Assembly (NCBI GenBank): GCA_020740775.1
Contig: JAHEWK010000007.1
Coordinates: 2,728,001 to 2,792,000, forward strand
Reading direction: 5' to 3'
Source: Ilyonectria destructans
Lineage: Eukaryota; Ascomycota; Sordariomycetes; Hypocreales; Nectriaceae
Length of the DNA: 64,000 nt
Shown here: positions 34,974 to 47,080 of the stretch, one piece after another
Numbering within the stretch: position 1 is the first letter of the stretch
How the letters are laid out: each line of letters opens with the position of its first letter
Program-made: the position numbers and the translations under genes
The notes under the pieces: model-generated
What the model saw: the letters and a program-made list of their open reading frames with translations, nothing else
Told to the model about the DNA's origin: nothing
The model's database searches: none

Positions 34974-35807
34974 CTACTCTATCCATTTATTCTGTCTAAG
35001 CCACTTTTCACACATCAACGGCCAGTCTGAAACAGGTTGATCTGGTGTGTCGAGGGCAAAGCCATGCGGGGCATCTGCGAAGACGTGGAGTTCAACAGGA
35101 CCTCCAGCCTTGGTTATTCCCTCAGCAAGACGGTAAGCGTTGACAACAGGGACGACCGGATCGTTGTTGGAATACACGATGAATGTCGGAGGCGCTGGAG
35201 AGTTGAGTTGGACGTCGGGTTGTACCGCGTCGTACAGAGCCTGCTTCTCCACAGGCGGGAGGGGTGGCTTATTCTCGATGATGGTGCGGCCCGCAGCGTT
35301 TGTCGAGATTGGGCCGTATCCCAAAATGGCGAACTGTGTCGTAGGCAACTCTGGATCAAGAGAAGTCCATGATTGGGGATATTTGGCAAGAAGCGCAGCG
35401 CCAAGATGGCCACCGGATGACAGGCCACAAATACCCAATCCCTTCGGGGCAAGGCCGCTTTCTGCCATCAGCTTGAATGCGCGTCTAGCGTCATCCACAG
35501 GCGCCGAGGGACTGCTCTGGGCATTTGGAAAGCGGTGGACAAGAACAAAGGCGTAGAATCCAAGGCTGGTCAGCCACTTTGCAACGGCGATGCCTTCACG
35601 GCCAACGCAGAGCTCCACGTAGCCGCCACCTGCGAGAATGAGCACGCCTCGCCCGTTAGGTTGAGCCGGACGAAAGCCAAACAGAAACGGCCGGTCAACC
35701 TTGGTGACGATGGCATTGTCCAGTGTGCCACCCGGCGTGCTCAATTCAAAGGCTCCATCGAGTGGACCTTCTTCCCACAGCGGCCAATACTGGTCAGCTC
35801 CAAGCAT
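34974..35807 (-). CDS. alpha/beta hydrolase (BD-FAE/esterase-lipase type)
   Basis: Single-exon gene of 277 aa with no signal peptide. The oxyanion motif GVLILAGGGYVEL (HGGG-like with A in place of H) precedes the nucleophile elbow GLSSGGHLG. The acid Asp is in YSNNDPVVPVVNAY and the His in ADAPHGFALDTP, giving a complete Ser-Asp-His triad in normal order. Similar fungal proteins are annotated as acetylxylan-esterase-like, kynurenine-formamidase-like or lipase-like; none can be chosen. The 3' end converges on the GPCR gene, with only 88 bp between the stops. Confidence 0.88.
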   Translation of the reverse strand: MLGADQYWPLWEEGPLDGAFELSTPGGTLDNAIVTKVDRPFLFGFRPAQPNGRGVLILAGGGYVELCVGREGIAVAKWLTSLGFYAFVLVHRFPNAQSSPSAPVDDARRAFKLMAESGLAPKGLGICGLSSGGHLGAALLAKYPQSWTSLDPELPTTQFAILGYGPISTNAAGRTIIENKPPLPPVEKQALYDAVQPDVQLNSPAPPTFIVYSNNDPVVPVVNAYRLAEGITKAGGPVELHVFADAPHGFALDTPDQPVSDWPLMCEKWLRQNKWIE

Positions 35808-38305
35808 GGTGAGTATAAAATGAAAAGAATAATTTTTAAATATTAAACGTCAGCAAGTTCAACGTGTCAAGAGCAAGTGTACATCAAAGAGCGGAGGTGC
35901 GGGTTTTAGCTGTGGATCTCGCGACAACATCACCCCGAAAACCCGACTACTGGTGGTTGACTAAGCGGGGCAGAAACATCTCGAGAGGCGATAGCAATTC
36001 CAGATCACATCTGCTTCTAATGCTCCTCTTATATAATTACCCAAGTGCGCTTTTTTCTTGAGTAAATGCAAGTTACTCATTACCAACGATACCAACTGCG
36101 CGGCTACCTGCGGCATTGAGAATAAATTCACACCATGCCCTAGGAGCCTTGTAGCTTACGCTGGTCAAATGCATGAGCTCCCTGTGGGATAGCGGCCATC
36201 TTTTTGGCACTAAAATTACTCCAATGGAGTCATGATATGTTGAGGAATGTGAGAGCATAGCTGGCATATCGAGTTTGTTGCCATGATGGCTCCTGGTTGG
36301 AAGCTCAGCAAGCGATATCAGTCCAAGTGAGTATCTAGCCAAAATCTAGCTATAAAGGGCCTTCGCCCAGTAAAATAAACGCCAGCGACACAACTGAGTA
36401 TTCCGGACTGGCAGCGCGGATCGTGGCAGAATCGGCTGCAAATAGTACGCGGGGTTCTCTTCGCCAGTCGGCTTTGTTTTCTATGTCGTCATGGGTTTGG
36501 CTGCTTAGATTTGTTCATTACCCACGCAGTCATTAACTGGACCCTAAGTTCAATTTCTTGATTTGGAAATGTTACAACGTCGGATGCGTTGGCCCCACCG
36601 TCCGAAAATATAAGAAACGGAGTAATTGTAAACCAGAACAGAGCATGCCACATGCTAAAGAGGGCTGGTAACGGGGAAGCATGACTCTTTGCTCAAAAAG
36701 TCACAGCCAGCTACACAGTTTTGACCGTACGGTCACGATTAGGTCGTCCAGCGCTTAGGCCCGGATGTGAATGCAAGCTGATCTCCTACCAACACCAGAC
36801 TAGGAGTTGACATCTCACAGGCTGGAGGCTTGCGATCAAACCGTTGTCGGGTACAGTTACCCGCTGGAATATTGGCGTTCACCTCGGTAGGCAATCGGAA
36901 TACACGGCCATGCCCGGCTGCTTTGCTGGCACGAATCGACACGCCACACAGTGTATCCGGATGTATTGACTGTCGCCACTTCAGAAAGAACATGGTTTGC
37001 ATAGAAAATATGGATTGGCTTTTTTGTTAGCCACCTCATTTCTTTCTACAAGACGTGCTTGTCATCAGAGGGTCTGTGATAGGGGGTCCTTGAAGCTACG
37101 GCCCTGGCATTATTGAGACCGTGCCTGGACCTCTAAAACGGGCGGTTGAAAGATTCCGAGTCTTCAAGACTAATAAATACGGAATCTTTTTTTCGTATTT
37201 TGGGTTCATCAATAACCTCATTCCCGATCCCCCCGGTATCCATATCCCTGCTTTGCCCCTGATGAAACTTGAGCCCTCCGGAGCCTCCGGGACCTCTGGA
37301 GCGTACGGGGCGTACTGGGTCCCCGAAACTCTATCCTATTCATCTTTTCAAGAGAAATATTTAGAATATGATTAGCTTGAAATCAAACCCTTTTATCCGA
37401 ATGGCTTTCATTTGCTCATCTGCCAAGGCTGCACCACTATCCCATCAGCCAGGACGCTAGACGACATGAATGATCAGGTATTTGGATTTTGTCAGGAATG
37501 GCAGAAAAAGACAAATACAGCGTGTTTGATTTGGCTATTATAGTTACCACATGCGACACTTGAAGTAATTATCATTATCAAGCTCGCTTCATCCCACAAA
37601 AACATTACTTAAAATGGCATAAAAAGCCGCGTTCTCCGGATCCCTGCCGTCCCGGTGATCAATATTTTGGCAGTGCTTATCTATTAAGCTTAAGCGTCAG
37701 AATTTGAGCCGCGGAGAAAGGAGATTGTGGGTGGGATCTCGGCATCAGAACGGTGATCGAGGGCTATCCCGACGTGCACCGAAACAGAAGGCAAGGAGCG
37801 ACATCGGTGATCCATACCAAGACGGATTCCACGGAAGTGGATCTACCGCTAAGCTTGAGCCGCATAAGCATATTTGTCTGTTTAAAGAGTGGACATGGAT
37901 TTTTTGGGTCATCGGCGTACAACCACGCACCATTCGTCGGCAATATCAACAAGTGCCGCACTAAGACGAAAGATATGCAAGCGCGGCTCACACTCGGCAT
38001 TGATAGTAGATAAGAATTGTTATCATGGCCGTGTAGTGCACCCCGCGGGTGAGAGCTCCAGTTTGGCTGTGAAAAACTAGATCTACTAGTAATGTGGACC
38101 CTTTGCGGACTTTTCTCGACATTGCTCGGCATGTTGGACACAATTCGGAGTCTACCCGTGTGAGACGGCCAGACTCTCCGTGATCACCGAGAATTCGGGC
38201 ACTACACTTGCTCGTGAAATGAATAAAGATGCCGTGTTAGGTCTTTATATACAATGCCACGACACAATGAGCAGCCAGCTATCAAGTCCCCACTCATCCC
38301 ACATC
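35808..38305. other. long intergenic region
   Basis: About 2.5 kb between divergent genes. Open frames reach only about 125 codons (37764-38141 minus) and lack motifs. A short GC-rich run of TCCGG/GGAGC words occurs at about 37270-37320. A TTTATATACAA at 38242-38252 may be the TATA box of the FNT gene. I see nothing else I can support. Confidence 0.45.
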
Positions 38306-39410
38306 ATGGCCAACCCTACCACGGATGTTGCGAATTTCGCGGCCTACACACCGGCTGAAACCGCCGAGCTTATCTGCCGCGATGGCGTCAAAAAAGGACA
38401 CTTGCGTCCCGACAAGGTGTTTTTGTCTGCCGTGTCTGCCGGCTGCATCCTCAGCTTCGGGTGCGCCGTGTCATTGACAGCTTTGACGGCGCCCTGGTAT
38501 CAGGAGAATGCACCTGGTCTTATCAAGCTTGTTGGCGCTTGGGTCTTCCCTTTGGGATTGGTCATAATCGTATTAACAGGCGCTGATTTGTTTACGTCAA
38601 CAAATATGGTGGGTTCTTTGCATTAGATCTGCCCCTGTTAGAACGGATTCTAATCTATCTTCAGTTCACCATGGTGGCTGTTCTCAATGGAAAGCTATCT
38701 GTATGGAGGATGCTACTGCACTGGTTTCTTTGCTTCTTTGGGAATCTTCTGGGCTCTCTTTTTATTATGGCGATAATTATAGGATGTAAGTGTCAATGGC
38801 TGGCAGCGACTCTTCTTATGAGCCTCGCTAATAGGTTGACTGCAGACGGAGGCACTTTTGACTCTGATGTCTACAGACAGGAAGTCATCGCGTTCGCTAC
38901 AAAAAAGCAGCTGGTACCTGCGATGCACCAAATTTTCATCCGCGCTATTGGATGCAACTGGCTCGTTTGCCTGGCGTGTTTTCTGGGCACACAAGCCAAA
39001 GATCTGGGCTCCAAAGTCATTGGCATGTGGCTGCCCATCTTTGCCTTTGTGGCATTAGGATTCGATCACGTTGTGGCCAACATGTTTTTTATACCTTTGG
39101 GAATCTGGTTAGGTACTCCCGACCTGACTGTTGGGCTATATATCTGGAAAGGTTGGTTGTTCCATAACCCTTCTGAAAGGATGCCACTAATAATCCACGA
39201 GGTATGATTCCTGCACTATTCGGAAATATTCTCGGAGGCAGCCTGTTTTGTGGTGTGTACTACTGGTGGATGTACCTGGCCACGGAGCCTCACGTGGATG
39301 TTGATGGAGGTGAATACAAGGGGCGTGCTGCAGGACTAGGGTTAGGCATTCTAGGTAGTCGAGATAAAGCTACCGCCTCGGATGAAGAGAGTAATATAGA
39401 ATCATCATAA
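38306..39410 (+). CDS. FNT-family anion channel (formate/nitrite/lactate transporter)
   Basis: Pentameric-type membrane channel for small monocarboxylates or nitrite, 312 aa. Exons: 38306-38608, 38665-38785, 38846-39151, 39202-39410. The ATG at 38306 ([23 protein letters not shown]) has good context; in-frame upstream ATGs would add unlikely residues. FNT marks include [21 protein letters not shown] around the first splice join, [17 protein letters not shown], and the selectivity-filter His in [16 protein letters not shown]. The terminal [26 protein letters not shown] is rebuilt by the last intron (39152-39201). All four exon phases close. A direction of transport or preferred anion cannot be read from sequence. 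Confidence 0.92.
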
Positions 39411-39534
39411 GACCGAGATGGGTAAAGAATAAGGGCAGAATAAGGATAGACAAAGATAGAATAAAGATAGAATAACCATAGATGTCGCATAGTCAGCGGG
39501 ACTGATTGAATAAAATCCTATATAATGGGGCAAC

Positions 39535-40570
39535 TTAATTTTCCATCTCAAGATACAATGATTTCCTTGTGTCAGCTGGAACCTGTCTTCCTTGTTTCAT
39601 ATCGAAAGGTGGCCATTTAGGGAGCCTGTAGTCTACCCTTCGATCCGGTTGTGGCCTTTTCCCTAGGTCCGGGGACCACGCGGTCAAATTTGAAAGAGCG
39701 GCAGTAGCAGTATCCAAATGCGCCATCTATTGCATTTCAGAATGCACTTTGTCGTGGACCTCAGAGAAAGATTCTTCCAGTACTAAATAACAATGCTTGA
39801 CCGCACCTGGAGAAGCCCCAAACTCACTCCTGACAGCAGAAGAGTCTGGTTGAGGTTAAGAAACATGTCGTCCATCGCCTCGGTCGCCAACTCTGCAAGT
39901 TCCGCATTGTCAGGTCGCTTAGATTCTTCCTTAATTTCGTCTGGCCTCTCAACCAGTATATCCATCTTTCAGTGGTGGAAGCTGCGGCCTTGATACTTGT
40001 TGACACATCATCACGGTACAGAGCGCCAATAGTCTTGGCTTGTTGGGGGCAGTCTTGTCAGGATTTGTCCGACAGCTGGATTACTTTCATACCAGCTTGG
40101 TCCGGCCACATCTTACCGCAGGGAGAAGGTAGGCTGCTAATGTCTGCCATTACCCGACCAATATTTTCTTCACCATTGCTATCAATCTCGCTAAGAGACC
40201 GTGGAGTCTCCAAAGCGTCGCGAGGAACAGAGAGCGCAATGCCACAGCGCTTTTCTTTGACCAAACCAACAAGGGTGAGTATAGCAAGAAAGTAGGTGAA
40301 ATTAACGCGCTAGGCAGCACTCATTCCTGCACATTCCTTGGTCCATATTTCCATCACGTCAGATGAACTACCCGGAGAACAAGCCTGTCGTGGACAGCAC
40401 TACTAGTAGATGTGTACTTGCTCTCGGTAAATGCATCGCTAGGTAGTTGAGTGACATAAAATCCATGTCTGGGGTCTAACATGAGCTCCCCCCAATCCTC
40501 GTCCAGAGTTTCTTCTCATCGCCGTCTCTTCGGACGGATTCTTCATCGATTTGCCGACAGTATTCTCTCA
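39535..40570 (-). pseudogene. degenerate minus-strand gene of unknown family
   Basis: Several minus-strand pieces read like one decayed protein. A leading piece at about 40560-40390 (MREYCRQIDEESVRRDGDEKKLW, then GELMLDPRHGFYVTQLPSD) changes frame at a six-base C run, 40488-40493. A middle piece (FLAILTLVGLVKEKRCGIAL, SVPRDALETPRSLSEID) is followed by an intron-like GTAAGA...CAAG at about 40123-40055 and then CPQQAKTIGALYRDDV. After another frame change comes MDILVERPDEIKEESKRPDN and FLNLNQTLLLSGVSLGLLQ. The last part (VHDKVHSEMQ, in-frame TAG at 39727-39729, then AHLDTATAALSNLTAWSPDLG) ends near 39538. No domain is recognised. Unusual introns rather than decay remain possible for part of it. 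Confidence 0.4.
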
Positions 40571-40639
40571 TGTCCAAACCCAATACTTGTTATTGGCGGA
40601 TTTGGATGTAGCAGTCACCATGCGTCCAGAGTGCTGCAT

Positions 40640-41357
40640 GATAAAGATGATGCAAGTCCGTGAGTTAGGAGGAATGTGGGAAAGACTGAAGGCGTGTTCG
40701 CTGATGATCTTGAAGTTGTCTCAGAGCAGGAAAATGCATATTATGTACGCAACTGGGCTGGGTTTCTCTCTTGGATACGGTAGGCACGTCTGTTGAATGC
40801 CCAACAATCTACTCAACATTAGGTGACTTGGACTGAAGGTATATCTTCATCGCCTTGCCCGGCAGAGCCAACTGTGCATACAATTATTCTGGACCTCAGC
40901 AGACAATCACAACACCATTCGCGTGCTGACTGCATTGGATGATTGTTATGTGTTCAAAAACGCAATGTATTTAATGGCGAGGCTTCGACGCAGGGAGCAC
41001 CAGCGATCGGGCTACCCTAGACGACTGGGAAAGAAGGAGAGACAAATAAATGAATAGATGGGATTCCATTCGAGCTTAGGCTAGTATTAATTCCCAATTG
41101 AAAGAATGAGAGAAATACAACATTAACTTTACTTAAATATGCCAATCTGAACTGCAGGTCCGAACCCCAAATCTTTTCCATGATCCAACAATCCTAGATT
41201 CTCTGAGGCGGCCCATTTTCGCACACACACCCGCAACACCCATTGCCCACAACGATTACATGCACGCACGAATGCAGTTCATTTACGGTAAATTGTCTAG
41301 ATTATTATTTTATTCTATTATGAATATAAATGTGTGCTTACGCTTTGTATTTTAACA
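40640..41357. other. intergenic
   Basis: About 720 bp without a supported feature. It lies 3' of the lectin-like gene and upstream of the degenerate locus. Confidence 0.4.
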
Positions 41358-42853
41358 TCAACTCTCATCCAACGTCGTGTTAACTTGCCCTTTATGCGTC
41401 CATACCAAAGGCGTATCTGCATCGAACTGCCACGCATGGATCTCCCCGTTCACGATGCTGTACATTCCGCGGTCGGCGTGCCCTGCGATGGCAGTGAAGT
41501 TCTGGGTGGTTGACATTCTGTTTGGCAGATTCTTTAGTTTTGGTTGAGTGGCAGAGGACCACGTCGAGTTATCCCACCACCGAGCCCTTAAGCCGCCGTC
41601 CCCTTCAACATCCACCACGAGCACGTTTATGAGATCGAAGCAAACAGCGGCGAAATTGGTCGTAGTTGGCGAGGGGATTTCCCCAAGCGCATTGTCTATT
41701 CTTCGTCAGTATAACATCCGCAATGCGAAGGAAAGAATTACATACCGAATTCGAAGTCTTGAACACCCGGCTCTCTTACGGCCTCTTCTAAGATATTGGA
41801 GTTGTCGTAGTAAAACCTCCACTGAATATCAGAAATGTCGCCCTGCTTCGAGACGCTGGTGATGGCAAGACCGGTCGAGCCTGTGGCTGTTGTCAAATTC
41901 TGCTTGCGCCTCCATCCGGTGCTGTTTGAGTAGACGAGCTTTTGATCTTCGTCTTGCCACATCAGCATGGTTGGAGGCCAGCTCGCATTCCCGCCATTCG
42001 GACGCCATGCGGCAATATTTGATCCTTCGGCCGTGTTGATGGTTATTCGCGACCCGAGATCATTCATGTGCCACAGAGAGTCGGGACCAGCGAAATTCGT
42101 GTACAGCTCGGCGATTTTGTTGCCGGTCAGTAGGACGTACACTCGGATGTTCCAATGGTTGTCTTCATCTTCCCAAGAGTTTGCGGTAATAGGCGTTCCT
42201 TCAATGATGTCGAGGTCAATACCGGTCGATTTCAGGCTTGCAGAAACGCTTTTCGAAGCCCAGGTTTTATTCTGACTGTCCCAGAAGGAAGCAATGAGAT
42301 GGTTGGACCTATTTTGGTGGAAAACGTAGTAGTGCTGGCGGCCGCCATAGTCGGTCCAGTTGGCGCTTGCGATTCGGGAGTCTTGCAAGATTGAACTGGA
42401 CAAAGAATCGGCCGTAGCTGACGGTACGCTGCTAGTGGTTGTCGCCGTTGAATCTGAGGTCGTGGAAGAGGAGGACTTTTTCGCAAGAGTGCCGCCGACA
42501 GCGCCGCCGACAATGGCACCGATGATGAGGATTGCGCCAACGGCAGCGAGGATGAAGAAGATGGTGCGCTTCAGGCCGCATATCCTTCGGTCGCCTTTGT
42601 TGGACGCTTGTACGTAAATATCGTCGGGTTTCGGCACATACGACGTATTGATGACCTCTGGAGCGTGCTTGTCCGACGCCTCGACGGGGGCGACTTGCGG
42701 AAGAGTCGAATGCGTCTCGGCATAGACGGACTGCGTGTTGGACTCTGTACAGACCTCGGGCAGATCGGTGTATCGGTTCGTATCCGGCGTGTCTACCCTC
42801 GGCGTGTCTGCTGTCGGCGAGCCTGTTGGAGTCTGCGAGCGAGCGGGATCCAT
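41358..42853 (-). CDS. single-pass membrane protein with fucose-lectin-like six-bladed propeller
   Basis: 481 aa. Exons (minus): 42853-41746 and 41695-41358. A proline/threonine-rich cytoplasmic N-terminus of about 90 residues leads into RRICGLKRTIFFILAAVGAILIIGAIVGGAVGGTLA, one transmembrane helix followed by a Ser/Thr-rich stalk (SSSSTTSDSTATTTSS). The C-terminal ~340 residues contain repeated beta-blade units with aromatic patterns such as ANWTDYGGRQHYYVFHQ, LIASFWDSQNKTW, LYTNFAGPDSLWHMND and RWWDNSTWSSAT, plus many N-glycosylation sequons. Fungal proteins with this plan are annotated as fucose-specific-lectin-like. Carbohydrate binding is inferred, not shown. The 50-bp intron joins EFD to NALGEIPSP. 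Confidence 0.8.
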
Positions 42854-43559
42854 CGTGGCTCAATCTCACAACAGACGGACGTTTGCATCGGACGAACAAA
42901 AGTGCCGTGCAACTTGGAACCGCGCCTGGGGACAATCGAACAAGTCACTGCTTAAAACAAGATCTGCACTTAAGGCTGAGGGGGCGCAGGACGCCCAGTC
43001 ATACGACGTAGCAGCGCAGTACAGGGTTCATCTTGGAAGGATTCCGTCGTCAGGCAGAATCACACGCTACAAGGGCCAAGCTGAGCGTGCCTTGCCCCAT
43101 TCTTAGGAGCCGGAGCGTTTCGTATTTACGCGGACCAACAACTCGGCCGCAGCAGCAGGGGTTGGGCCCAATCGTAGGCCGCAGGATTGCATATTGTGTT
43201 GGTTGACGTCGACTTTGGAAAACAGGCGAGATGAGGAGGCGTCCACATGTTGTTTCTCCATTCGCGCCACAGGGAGCCAGAAAATCAGACGAAAAGTCTC
43301 CACACAAATTGGCGCGTAATTTTCAGGGTAGATTGTCACTGAGTCTCGGGTCTTGGATCCTGCGATAACGGCGTGAAACAATATTCCCTCATTTGGCGTG
43401 GCAGAAGGGACGGCCGCCTTGTGTTCAATCGACGGCGAATGAAAAGCAAAGTCGCAACACCCGAGGAAAAAAAGGCAACGGCAATCATTAAACAAAATCT
43501 TTTCAGAACGCATTACTTCTGGACTATCCTATGCTAGCTCATCTTTGCCTTACACCCCG
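42854..43559. other. intergenic
   Basis: About 700 bp between the lectin-like gene's start and the catalase-like stop. A 136-codon minus open frame (43103-43513) has no motif and is not called. Confidence 0.4.
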
Positions 43560-44667
43560 CTATTCGACTTGCTTCTCATGTCTTCGTTGGTCAGCACTGA
43601 TCAAATAGACATTCTCTCGCGTCTGGATGAGAGGATCATTGGATGACTTCATGCCCTTGACACCGCCATTCTCCGGAATCGGACTGAACGCAATCTGTTG
43701 CTGTTCGGCGGCGTTGTTATCTGCGACCTTGTTGATCACCAACTTTCCAACTGGAACGAACGTCGTGCTCTTGTACGGGACGGTGGCATCCTCGAGGTTG
43801 TCATCCGGGCCCGCAATGTGCGCTTGGATGGTGAGGACAATTGGCTTGCCTGGGAATCGCTTCTGGAGGTCATCCTCCAGGTAGCTCGACCCAAGGTGCT
43901 TAAACGCCTCGTCGTCCTTGGAATAGAGGTGTACACCATCTGCCGGATCGAGACGGTATCGAACCTTTGTGACTTTGCCGTGCTTGTTGGTCAGGATGTG
44001 GGTATTGGGCTGGTAGTACGTGATGGTGCCATAGTTGTAGGGGTTTGGCTTCTCAGAGGCCACGAACCGTTTGGCGGGTTCATGCGCATTGAGGAAAACC
44101 TGAAACGCAGCTCCGACTTGCTGCAAGATAGCCAGTTCCTTAGAGGCGTCGCCACCTCCGGCCTTGGCCTTTTCGTACAGGAACTTGGCAACTTCGACGG
44201 CTCTAAACACCTTGAGGAAGCCCAAGAAGTCTTCTCCGTTCTGAGCCGCAAATCCGTTGAAGGTGTGGCTGACGAGATCTGTGTGCGTGTGCTTGTCGAT
44301 CTGGAAGCGAATGGCGAAGCCTTTGGGAGTGGCGCCGTCTGCAGTGTCGGCTACGTGCGGTATACCGCCGCCAACGGAGAAGCGAGCTGTCACTGGAGTC
44401 GAGCGGTTGTTGAAGTGAGCGGCTGTGGAAAGGGTCTTGGCTTGCTCCGTTGGTGTGAATGTTCCCTCGACCAGAAGGCCTTTGGCGTGGGCTAATACCA
44501 ATAATGAGCTCAGTATCTGAATCGGAGGTTTGACACTTACTTGTGCGATAGCCGGGATGCTTGCCAAACAACCGTTGCATCTCATCCACCAACTCCTTTG
44601 GAAGTGAGCCATCAGAGTGCGCTCCTCCATTTGCATCAGCAGCGGAAGTAGTGGTTCCAGTAGCCAT
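43560..44667 (-). CDS. catalase-related haem peroxidase
   Basis: 352 aa. Exons (minus): 44667-44541 and 44491-43560. It is shorter than classical catalases (about 500 aa or more) and fits the catalase-related (SrpA-like) subgroup. It contains FGKHPGYRTTHAKGLLVEGTFTP, with the distal His at the exon join, then FNNRSTPVTARFSVGGGIPHVAD, GATPKGFAIRF and DLVSHTFNGFAAQNGEDFLGF. The C-terminal half has NPYNYGTITYYQPNTHILTN, VRYRLDP and FPGKPIVLTIQAHIAGP. No signal peptide is seen, so a cytosolic location is likely. The function, peroxide-dependent oxidation of organic substrates or peroxide removal, is inferred from the family. The donor GTAAGT and acceptor TTAG are canonical (49-bp intron). Confidence 0.9.
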
Positions 44668-45990
44668 TGTGAGAAGGGTGGTGAAGGTCTAGGTTTGATG
44701 AAAGGTGTTCCAAAATTTTCGTGCTTAAGTTTGAATAAGTATGGGGAGGATAAGCGGCGACTATTTCAAGTCGAGCTCACCTCTAGTAAGCAGAGCTGAT
44801 CCAACAGAGTCCAAGCACATGATTCCGTTTGTTTCCATCGAGCCAGTCACGTCTTGACTGCGTATGAGCCGAAGTGATACAAGAGTGACGCCTGTAAGCA
44901 TCAGCCACCACATCTCAATCACAAGATCAAGCAGGGCGAGTGATAGCACGGCATGAGACACAAACTATCTGTCAGGTATGTACCCCTGGTTGTAAAACAG
45001 AAGTAATAAATCGTGTGCCGAGAATCTCATAGGCTCTGTACGAGTAATGCGAGTAATACGAGTACCTCAGCTGACCACCATTCCATGTGGCTGTTTGTCT
45101 TGGCGATATTGACATGGCTATGGTGTTCTCGATCGATCGATCGTGCTGACGGTTGTTTAGACAGTTGGACAGATCCAAGTCTCACATACACTAGTGCAAG
45201 CTTCACAGGTCCATTTGTGACAGCTGATAGCGATGTGTTCAGCTTGGTATCAGGCTCATGACGGGTACAGAGTGTCACTAATTGGCGTGCATGGGTTGCA
45301 CGAGAGACTGTGCCTGCAGCGAACAAGGGGGACGGAATGCAAAAACGGTGAGAATAGTTACAGCATGTAGAAGCAACGTACAAGCGTTGCTGACCATGTA
45401 ACCTGTCGTGATTGGAGAGGGGGCAGACAACCTGCAGCTAGAAACCCTGGCGAAGCAATAGCTCTAGCTTGCGAGTCTGGGTTCGCGCGGAGAACTCAAG
45501 TGGGACCGACACATCTCAATAGCGCAAGGTGGAACATCAATCGAGGTGCTGGGTGTGATGGCGATGTGGTGGCTTGTGTGGAAAGAAGATGAGGGAAGCT
45601 GATGGAAAAGAGGATGGATAGATTTGAAATCCGAACCTAGCGTGACTGCATCTAGACATCCATGTGGTTTTTACCGTACCTTTTACTAGGGATGACCAAA
45701 TGTGATCTCCGATTCGCTCACCAGTATTTGTCTCATTTATTCTCCGCACGTTGGCATGTTGCGGCCGCCCGTCTGCATGTCTCAGACACAAGTTTAGCAG
45801 CACTCAACTGAAACTTGCGCTACCTTCTCGGCAAATAGTTCAGCCCTTTTGTGGCACGCTGTGACTATGCTGGATGCACTACTCTTGATATCTATTGCGC
45901 AACAAGCCTGAGTTCAGATGATGCAAGAGCAACGAATTCGTCCGTCTTGTTTTCGTGGCGTGCTGGAACAAGCATATCCGCAGCTGAATG
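44668..45990. other. intergenic
   Basis: About 1.3 kb. It holds a short tandem of a 9-bp unit (CGAGTAATR, three copies) at about 45038-45064 and a GATC tandem at 45128-45140. Open frames on both strands have no motif. The last ~150 bp may include further decayed lipoxygenase sequence. Confidence 0.45.
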
Positions 45991-46686
45991 CCGTTTGAGC
46001 CGAGATTTCAGGACAAGTACGTCCCGAACGATCTCAAGAAGCGAGGGGTTGATTTCGAAGGATAGGAAGCGAGTACTGCAATTACACCTACGCCACCGAC
46101 ATCTACTATCTTTGAGAGATGATTCGCGAGTTTGTCAAGTCAGTGATGGCAACCGAGTACGCATCTGACAAGGTCGTTCAAGACGATTGGGTCATCTTGA
46201 ATTGGTGCACCGAACTCCAAGCTGAAGGCCAAATTGCCATTTTCCCCACCGTCACCATTGAATCAACTATTGATGCGGTCACCATGTGTATCCACATTGC
46301 TTCACCTCAGCACACATCCGTGAACTCTCTCCAAAACTACTGCTACGGCTTCGTCCCCGCCAGGCCACCGGCGCTCTGCACCGCGTGACTTCAACGCGTT
46401 ACAGACATACACAGAGGAGCTCACCGTGGCACTTCCAATCGGCACCGACGGCGCGAAGTGGAAAGACTGGCTGCTTGCTTCACAGTTGCCTGAACTGCTC
46501 AGCTACAAGGTTGAGTCACGATACAACCTGATCACGTACGCCAAGTCGCTGTACAATGTCAACAAGGATCGGCTGGGTGAGGGAAAGGGTGAATATCACT
46601 CCGACGCCATAGCGAAGGCTGCCGCGCTCTTTCATAGCCGCTTGAGGGATCTCGAGCTACCCTTTATGTATGTCTCGGTGACCTAG
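45991..46686 (+). pseudogene. lipoxygenase C-terminal fragment, broken
   Basis: The pieces together follow the fungal (Mn/Fe) lipoxygenase C-terminal half: PFEPRFQDKYVPNDLKKRGVDF, then in another frame YCNYTYATDIYY, a TGA at 46113-46115 where the family has Trp, and EMIREFVKSVMATEYASDKVVQDDW. These are followed by ELQAEGQIAIFPTV, the metal-ligand helix IASPQHTSVNSLQNYCYGFVPARPPAL and, after another frame change near 46375-46388, PRDFNALQTYTEELTVALPIG and LLSYKVESRYNLITYAKSLYN. The usual C-terminal end with its terminal metal-ligand Ile is not found, and no N-terminal half is present. It is a dead gene fragment rather than an enzyme. Confidence 0.8.
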
Positions 46687-47080
46687 ATTGAGAGAACAAT
46701 CGAGTATAGTACAAGGTTCTGCAACCGGAGTAGACGGGTATCTTCAATTTTGATCTAAAGAGGCTGGTAGCCGCATTTGGAGAGTTACTGCTCGTGGTGT
46801 GGATGAGAGGACTCAACATCATGTGCACCTTTGAAATTGAAAGTCACTCATTAATAAAGATTTATCAGTACGTTGGTGCTCTCATAATGCAGACTGGGAA
46901 ATAAGTGAAATATTTGCCGTTAGGGGACAGGAGAGCGATGTTCACCAAGGTAGATCCAATGAACGCTGGAAGACCCTAACTACTCCTCATTACAATATCC
47001 AATGATCTTGCACCTAACCATAACTGTGTCCCACGAGTGACACGTGCGCAGAGCCTGCCCCGTAGTGTATTTAGGAGTCC
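46687..47080. other. intergenic
   Basis: About 390 bp between the lipoxygenase fragment and the acyltransferase stop. Nothing is seen. Confidence 0.5.

Noticed and set aside
42826..43106. Open frames opposite and upstream of the lectin-like gene
   Set aside because: Antisense shadows of a biased coding sequence with no independent motif.
43698..44495. 265-codon plus-strand frame across the catalase-like gene
   Set aside because: Exact antisense of a well-supported gene; its length follows from that gene's codon bias.
45128..45140. GATCGATCGATCG tandem
   Set aside because: Too short to be more than a simple-sequence tract.
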